From assembly GCA_964621845.1 (NCBI GenBank), contig CAZUOL010000053.1, forward strand, positions 1-7,357: DNA of 7,357 nucleotides. Reading direction: 5' to 3'. This DNA is from CAYRKQ01 sp964621845. GTDB taxonomy: Bacteria; Patescibacteriota; Saccharimonadia; Saccharimonadales; UBA7683. Both the position numbers and the translations under genes were made by a program. Shown piece by piece: positions 4,160-7,357 of this stretch (its first letter is position 1; each line of letters opens with the position of its first letter). The notes under the pieces are model-generated. The model had not been told where the DNA came from. It did no database searches and was given only the letters and a program-made list of their open reading frames with translations.

Positions 4160-5143
4160 ATGGAAAACGCGGTTTTAGCTTCTAAGGTTCTTGTTTTGGT
4201 GGGCATGTCATCGATCTGTTCTGGTCTGAACATCTCTTTGATGTCATTAAATCCAAAAGATCTTGAGCGCAAGGCCAAACTTGGTAACGCTCAAGCAGCC
4301 AAGGTGTTGCCACTCAGGAAAAACAGTCACCTCAGCTTAGCGAGCATTTTACTTACCAACGTGGCAGTGATTTCAGCTACCTCGCTCGTCATCGATGAAA
4401 AGTTCGGTGGTTTAATTGCTGGAATTGCCAGCACCTTGCTCATCGTCATTTTTGGTGAAGTAGTGCCGCAGGCTTTATTTGCCCGCTACGCACTAAAGGT
4501 GACAGCACTTTTTTCTTGGATGCTAAAGGCAATGATTCTGCTGACCTATCCGGTTTCAAAGCCCCTGCAGCTGGTGCTGGATGCCCTGTTTGGGCATAAC
4601 GATGAACAGCTACATAATCGGAGCGAACTGGGCATGATCATAGGGGATCATGCTAAAAATAAATCAAGTGAGCTCGATGCAGGTGAGGTAAAGATTATGC
4701 AGGCAGCACTGAGTTTGAGTGAAAAGCGAGTCAAGGAAATTATGACCCCGATCAAACATGTCTACTGGCTTGCTGAGGATACTGTGATTGATGGCCCACG
4801 GCTTGACGAAATTAAAGAGCAGCGCTGGAGCCGGATTCCTATATTTGATGCACAGTTGACCAAATGTTACGGCATTTTGTTAATGAAGGATCTGGTTGAT
4901 ATTGATTTTGATAACCATCCCCAAAAAGTGACGGAGCTTCCGCTTTACTCAACCAATCTTGTTGGTAGTATGACAGCGCTCGATACTATGTTCCGGCGTT
5001 TTGTGACGGTGCATACTCACTTGGTTCCAGTTGAAAAAGATGACCACATTGTGGGGATCATCACTATCGAAGATTTGGTAGAAGAAATTCTAGACCACGA
5101 GATTGAAGACGAGAGCGATCACCTCAAACAAAAACGCAGCTAA
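4160..5143 (+). CDS. CNNM (DUF21) and CBS-pair membrane protein, CorC/HlyC family
   Basis: This 327-aa inner-membrane protein has an N-terminal CNNM transmembrane domain. Its helices lie at about residues 8-30 (including SGLNISLMSL), 58-78, 83-108 (including FGEVVPQALF) and 114-144. SGLN and GEVVPQ match the conserved SG-N and GE..P motifs of this family of magnesium/cobalt efflux proteins. A Bateman module of two CBS domains follows (about 191-253 and 256-312), opening with KEIMTP and ending with GIITIEDLVEEILDHEIEDE. The protein stops soon after the CBS pair, so the C-terminal CorC/HlyC domain of the usual form of about 430 aa is absent. It lies divergent from the glmS operon and 32 nt before the EamA transporter. 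Metal transport is inferred from family membership. Confidence 0.92.
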   Translation: MENAVLASKVLVLVGMSSICSGLNISLMSLNPKDLERKAKLGNAQAAKVLPLRKNSHLSLASILLTNVAVISATSLVIDEKFGGLIAGIASTLLIVIFGEVVPQALFARYALKVTALFSWMLKAMILLTYPVSKPLQLVLDALFGHNDEQLHNRSELGMIIGDHAKNKSSELDAGEVKIMQAALSLSEKRVKEIMTPIKHVYWLAEDTVIDGPRLDEIKEQRWSRIPIFDAQLTKCYGILLMKDLVDIDFDNHPQKVTELPLYSTNLVGSMTALDTMFRRFVTVHTHLVPVEKDDHIVGIITIEDLVEEILDHEIEDESDHLKQKRS

Positions 5144-5157
5144 GCGCGTATTACTCG

Positions 5158-5166
5158 TGCTACACT
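5158..5166 (+). promoter_or_regulatory. Extended -10 upstream of the EamA gene
   Basis: TGCTACACT (5158-5166) is an extended -10. The predicted start near 5173 lies after ATG 5167 and just before ATG 5176, favouring 5176 with a nearly leaderless message. Read-through from the CNNM gene is also possible, since no terminator lies between them. Confidence 0.45.
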
Positions 5167-5175
5167 ATGGTGAGT

Positions 5176-6111
5176 ATGAAAAAAACAAAAAAGAACAAAC
5201 CGTGGCTTTTCTTTGGGTTACTGGCAGTCTTGCTTGCAGCACCCAATGCCACGTTTATAAAGGTGGCGGGTGATGTAAACCCCTTTCTGTTCAACGCCTT
5301 GCGCTTCGGGGTGGTTGCTATTATTACATCCCCGCTATTGCTCATACATTTGAGCCGTTTTTCAAAACAGAATGCCAAAAATGCCATCATAGGTAGTGTT
5401 TTCTTGGCAACAGCCTCGATAACTTTTGTATTGGCAGTACAATATAGCCAGGCGAGCTACGTGCCCCTCATCGGCTTATTAACCCCTATTAATTTCATGC
5501 TGCTTTCTGCCAAAATGACAGGCGAGAGAATCAAAAAAAAGGCAGTACTCGGCGTGCTGATCGCTGCAATAGGTATGCTACTGGTAGTCGTGCTCCCCAT
5601 TGCACTGCATCAACAGGGCGATCTCAGGCTGTACCCGCTTGCTACGGCGCTCGCCTTGCTCGACACTATCTGCTTCCCGTTGGCATTGATTTATTTCAAA
5701 AAGGCGAACGAGGGCGGAGTGCCCATGAGCGCCTTGATGAATCTGGCATCTTGGTTGGTGGTGGTGATTGGCATGTTACTTTTTAAAATAACGAGTTCGG
5801 GAGATATGCAACTGTCTGCAGTGGCAATCGCTACAGCTGTTTATTCTGGGGTCGCGGTACTACTGATTGCCCGTTCGCTCAATGTCGTGACGTATGAACA
5901 CATTGGCTCGGCAGTGGTAGGTGCGCTTGACTATCTCGAAAAGCTTCTGGCTATTTTAATACCAGTGGTGATCTTGCATGAAACGCTTTCGGTCGAGATG
6001 GTGTTGGGCGGCGCGTTGATTCTCTGCGGCGTTTACATGGCAGAGCATCACAAGGTGAATACTCATAAGCAGCATCATTTTATGAAGGTTGCGAGGTGGA
6101 CGAGCAGATGA
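5176..6111 (+). CDS. EamA/DMT-superfamily transporter
   Basis: This is a 311-aa protein with a lysine-rich cytoplasmic start (MKKTKKNKPW) and about ten hydrophobic helices in two five-helix halves. That is the layout of the drug/metabolite transporter EamA family. Family-like features include the first helix with LLAAPNATFIKVAG, the following NPFLFNALRF, the end of the first half at QASYVPLIGLLTPINF, and the second-half equivalent at GSAVVGALDYLEKLLAILIPVVILHETLS. The tail is polar and histidine-rich (about the last 25 residues). The substrate is not predictable. ATG 5167 (nine bases upstream, in frame) is an alternative start, but it touches the -10 box. The stop TGA overlaps the ATG of the next gene, so the two are translationally coupled. 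Confidence 0.92.
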   Translation: MKKTKKNKPWLFFGLLAVLLAAPNATFIKVAGDVNPFLFNALRFGVVAIITSPLLLIHLSRFSKQNAKNAIIGSVFLATASITFVLAVQYSQASYVPLIGLLTPINFMLLSAKMTGERIKKKAVLGVLIAAIGMLLVVVLPIALHQQGDLRLYPLATALALLDTICFPLALIYFKKANEGGVPMSALMNLASWLVVVIGMLLFKITSSGDMQLSAVAIATAVYSGVAVLLIARSLNVVTYEHIGSAVVGALDYLEKLLAILIPVVILHETLSVEMVLGGALILCGVYMAEHHKVNTHKQHHFMKVARWTSR

Positions 6112-6365
6112 TAAGAGTAATTGGTATTCTGGCTGTGTTGCTCACCACCACGCAGTTCATCCCGCAGGTGTATCGCGCCTATCACCTAAAAAGCATTCAT
6201 GGGCTCTCACTTTCAACTTTTTTGATGATTACAGCTACGGCGACGACCTGGGTAATATATGGTGTTCTAATTGCGGACAGAGTGGTTGTTATTGCAAACT
6301 TTTTTGTACTGGTTTCGACGGCAGCGATTGTGCTGCGCATGCTATACCTGAGACGTAGGAGCTAA
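6108..6365 (+). CDS. SemiSWEET/PQ-loop family small transporter
   Basis: This is an 85-aa protein of three membrane helices, at about residues 4-22, 36-57 and 60-80. It carries the signature QFIPQVYRAYHLKSIHGLSL in the first helix and loop, and TTWVIYGVL in the second, ending with an arginine-rich tail. Its length and motifs match bacterial SemiSWEETs, which dimerise to move sugars across the inner membrane. The ATG at 6108 overlaps the preceding TGA as ATGA, and GAGGTGG (6093-6099) lies about 8 nt upstream. It is preferred to the GTG at 6096, which sits inside that ribosome binding site. It is the second SemiSWEET-like gene here (the first is at 419) and probably shares a message with the EamA transporter. 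A joint transport role is inference. Confidence 0.88.
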   Translation: MIRVIGILAVLLTTTQFIPQVYRAYHLKSIHGLSLSTFLMITATATTWVIYGVLIADRVVVIANFFVLVSTAAIVLRMLYLRRRS

Positions 6366-6438
6366 GCGTTCTTGCAAGGATTAAAAGCGACCAAAAAGCC
6401 GTGGGCGGGCAATAAGAGCTGAACATTTGGTGCTACTC

Positions 6439-6447
6439 TGTTAAAAT
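6439..6447 (+). promoter_or_regulatory. Promoter of the tRNA-Cys/tRNA-Leu unit
   Basis: TGTTAAAAT (6439-6447) is an extended -10 with a predicted start near 6454, about 3 nt before mature tRNA-Cys. A weak -35-like TGAACA lies at 6420-6425. The spacer 6366-6438 shows no terminator for the preceding gene. Confidence 0.5.
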
Positions 6448-6456
6448 AAACCACGT

Positions 6457-6530
6457 GGCGCGGTGGCCGAGTGGTTAGGCAGCGGTCTGCAAAACCGTTT
6501 ACACGGGTTCAACTCCCGTCCGTGCCTCCA
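6457..6530 (+). tRNA. tRNA-Cys (anticodon GCA)
   Basis: Acceptor GGCGCGG (6457-6463) pairs with CCGTGCC (6520-6526, one G-U pair). The discriminator is T6527, the U73 expected for cysteine tRNA, and CCA is encoded at 6528-6530. The anticodon loop CTGCAAA gives GCA (6488-6490). The D-loop keeps GG and the T-loop is TTCAACT. The next tRNA begins at the very next base. Confidence 0.96.
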
Positions 6531-6618
6531 GGGCGAGTGGCGGAATTGGTATACGCGGTGGACTTAAAATCCGCTGGTTGAATAAACCTTGAGGGTTCGA
6601 GTCCCTCCTCGCCCACCA
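6531..6618 (+). tRNA. tRNA-Leu (anticodon UAA)
   Basis: Acceptor GGGCGAG (6531-6537) pairs with CTCGCCC (6608-6614), then A6615 and encoded CCA at 6616-6618. Loop CTTAAAA gives anticodon TAA, reading UUA. It has the long class II variable arm expected for leucine (GGTT...AACC, about 6575-6588) and a normal TTCGAGT T-loop. There is no spacer after tRNA-Cys, so both come from one precursor and the cleavage that frees one end creates the other. Confidence 0.96.
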
Positions 6619-6653
6619 TGAAAGGTGATCTGCTTCGGCAGATCATTTTTCAT
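6618..6653 (+). terminator. UUCG-loop terminator after tRNA-Leu
   Basis: TGATCTGC (6626-6633) pairs with GCAGATCA (6638-6645) around the very stable TTCG tetraloop, followed by TTTTT (6646-6650). The outer ATGAAA/TTTCAT bases extend the symmetry to 6618-6653. Confidence 0.92.
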
Positions 6654-6668
6654 GCATGCGGTATATAG

Positions 6669-6704
6669 GGAGCGGCCGCCCGGCTCCTTGCTAACCGGGC
6701 GCCG
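6669..6704 (+). other. GC-rich spacer with two competing hairpins
   Basis: CGGC-CGCCCGG (6673-6683) can pair with CCGGGCG-CCG (6695-6704) for 10 bp with one bulge. Alternatively GGAGC (6669-6673) pairs with GCTCC (6683-6687). The two stems share bases and exclude each other. The block is much richer in GC than its surroundings. It lies after the tRNA-Leu terminator and before the lemA promoter, so it is not clearly part of either transcript. Confidence 0.5.
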
Positions 6705-6748
6705 ACTTATCGAGGACACTTTTTACTGATCAATACGTGCGCGAGAAG

Positions 6749-6757
6749 TGGTATAAT
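6749..6757 (+). promoter_or_regulatory. Extended -10 promoter of lemA
   Basis: TGGTATAAT (6749-6757) is a perfect TATAAT with the extended TGn motif. The predicted start near 6764 gives a leader of about 20 nt with AAAGGAG at 6771-6777. The -35 is weak. Confidence 0.7.
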
Positions 6758-6783
6758 TGTAGTGGTAATAAAAGGAGTGAATA

Positions 6784-7344
6784 ATGATTATTGTGATAGT
6801 AATTGGCGTCGTAGTTGTGCTAGGGCTGCTTTGGCTGTGGGCGACATATAACGGTTTGGTAAAGACAAATGTGCGTGTCGACGAAGCATGGAGCGATATT
6901 AACGTGCAGCTTAAGCGTCGTTTGGATCTTATCCCAAACTTAGTACGTACGGTAAAGGGCTACGCCAAGCACGAAGCTGAGGTATTAGAAAATGTTGCGA
7001 AAGAGCGTGCCAGCGTGGTGAAAGGTGACGCTTCTGTACAGGAAACAGCTGCAGCGGAAAACGCGCTTACCGGAGCACTCAAAAGCGTATTTGCGGTGGC
7101 CGAAAGCAACCCAGACCTAAAAGCAAACCAAAATTTTCTGCAACTGCAGGATGAGTTGGTCGATACTGAAGATAAAATCCAGGCTTCGCGCCGCTTTTAC
7201 AATGGGGCCGCTCGAGAACTCAACATTAAGGTAAAAACATTTCCGACAAACCTATTTGCTAAAAAGCTCGGCTTTTCAGCACGAGAGTTTTTTGAAACAG
7301 AAGATCAAGCTGCTGCAGAAAAACCAGTAGAAGTAAGTTTTTAA
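6784..7344 (+). CDS. lemA: LemA family membrane-anchored protein
   Basis: This is a 186-aa protein of typical family length. Residues 2-20 form one N-terminal membrane helix that anchors a helical-bundle domain outside the cytoplasm or at the membrane face. The family core is clear: VDEAWSDINVQLKRR (32-46), DLIPNLVRTVKGYAKHE (48-64), and near the end ASRRFYNGAARELN followed by a KTFPTNLFAKKLGF segment. The tail is acidic and alanine-rich. The function of LemA proteins in bacteria is poorly defined. They are often encoded beside TPM-domain or M48 peptidase genes, and the next gene lies beyond the window edge. The start is fixed by AAAGGAG, 6 nt before the ATG. The stop is TAA at 7342-7344. Confidence 0.95.
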   Translation: MIIVIVIGVVVVLGLLWLWATYNGLVKTNVRVDEAWSDINVQLKRRLDLIPNLVRTVKGYAKHEAEVLENVAKERASVVKGDASVQETAAAENALTGALKSVFAVAESNPDLKANQNFLQLQDELVDTEDKIQASRRFYNGAARELNIKVKTFPTNLFAKKLGFSAREFFETEDQAAAEKPVEVSF

Positions 7345-7357
7345 TATACGTTTCTAT

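Noticed and set aside
6096..6107. GTG 6096 as start of the second SemiSWEET gene
   Set aside because: It lies inside the GAGGTGG ribosome site that serves ATG 6108, which also makes the classical ATGA overlap with the preceding stop.
6672..6679. NotI site GCGGCCGC as a sign of vector sequence
   Set aside because: It is part of a local hairpin with no polylinker around it, and both flanks are native tRNA and lemA sequence.

Overview
The window looks like a chromosomal segment of a small-genome Patescibacteria/CPR bacterium, most likely Saccharibacteria (TM7). This rests on the gene set: a DUF5679-type mini zinc protein, a short CNNM/CBS protein, SemiSWEET-like PQ-loop proteins, LemA and GlmS, packed tightly among tRNA genes. 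About half of the genes start almost directly at a -10 box with no Shine-Dalgarno sequence. TGA serves as a stop, so the code appears standard. The taxonomic call is inference from gene content, not from a marker-gene search.

Layout. Positions 1-122 hold no gene that can be supported, only a promoter-like extended -10. Positions 123-310 are two 94-bp tandem repeats, each opening with the first 20 nt of the tRNA-Val gene that follows at 311-387. A minus-strand SemiSWEET-like gene (419-754) lies between tRNA-Val and tRNA-Gly(GCC) (831-907). The tRNA-Gly carries a coordinated U19/A56 replacement of the normally invariant G19-C56 pair. Next come a 58-aa orphan with a leaderless-type start (965-1141), a spacer with a long imperfect hairpin, an 87-aa two-helix membrane protein (1358-1621) and a 63-aa DUF5679-like protein (1809-2000). 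A strong bidirectional terminator (2036-2066) separates these from the minus-strand operon of an AbrB/MazE-type DNA-binding protein and GlmS (4062 down to 2083).

The divergent intergenic region 4063-4159 carries two back-to-back promoters and several palindromes. It leads rightward into a CNNM/CBS membrane protein (4160-5143), an EamA/DMT transporter (5176-6111) and a second SemiSWEET-like protein that overlaps the transporter by ATGA (6108-6365). tRNA-Cys(GCA) and tRNA-Leu(UAA) follow with zero spacing, closed by a UUCG-loop terminator. After a GC-rich spacer with two competing hairpins, lemA (6784-7344) ends just before the window edge.

How the genes relate. GlmS makes glucosamine-6-phosphate for cell-envelope sugars and is co-transcribed with a small DNA-binding protein that may control the operon. 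The transporters (CNNM, EamA, two SemiSWEETs) fit a scavenging, host-dependent lifestyle. The tRNA-Val leader repeats and the tRNA-Gly core substitution are the two features that known annotation does not explain.
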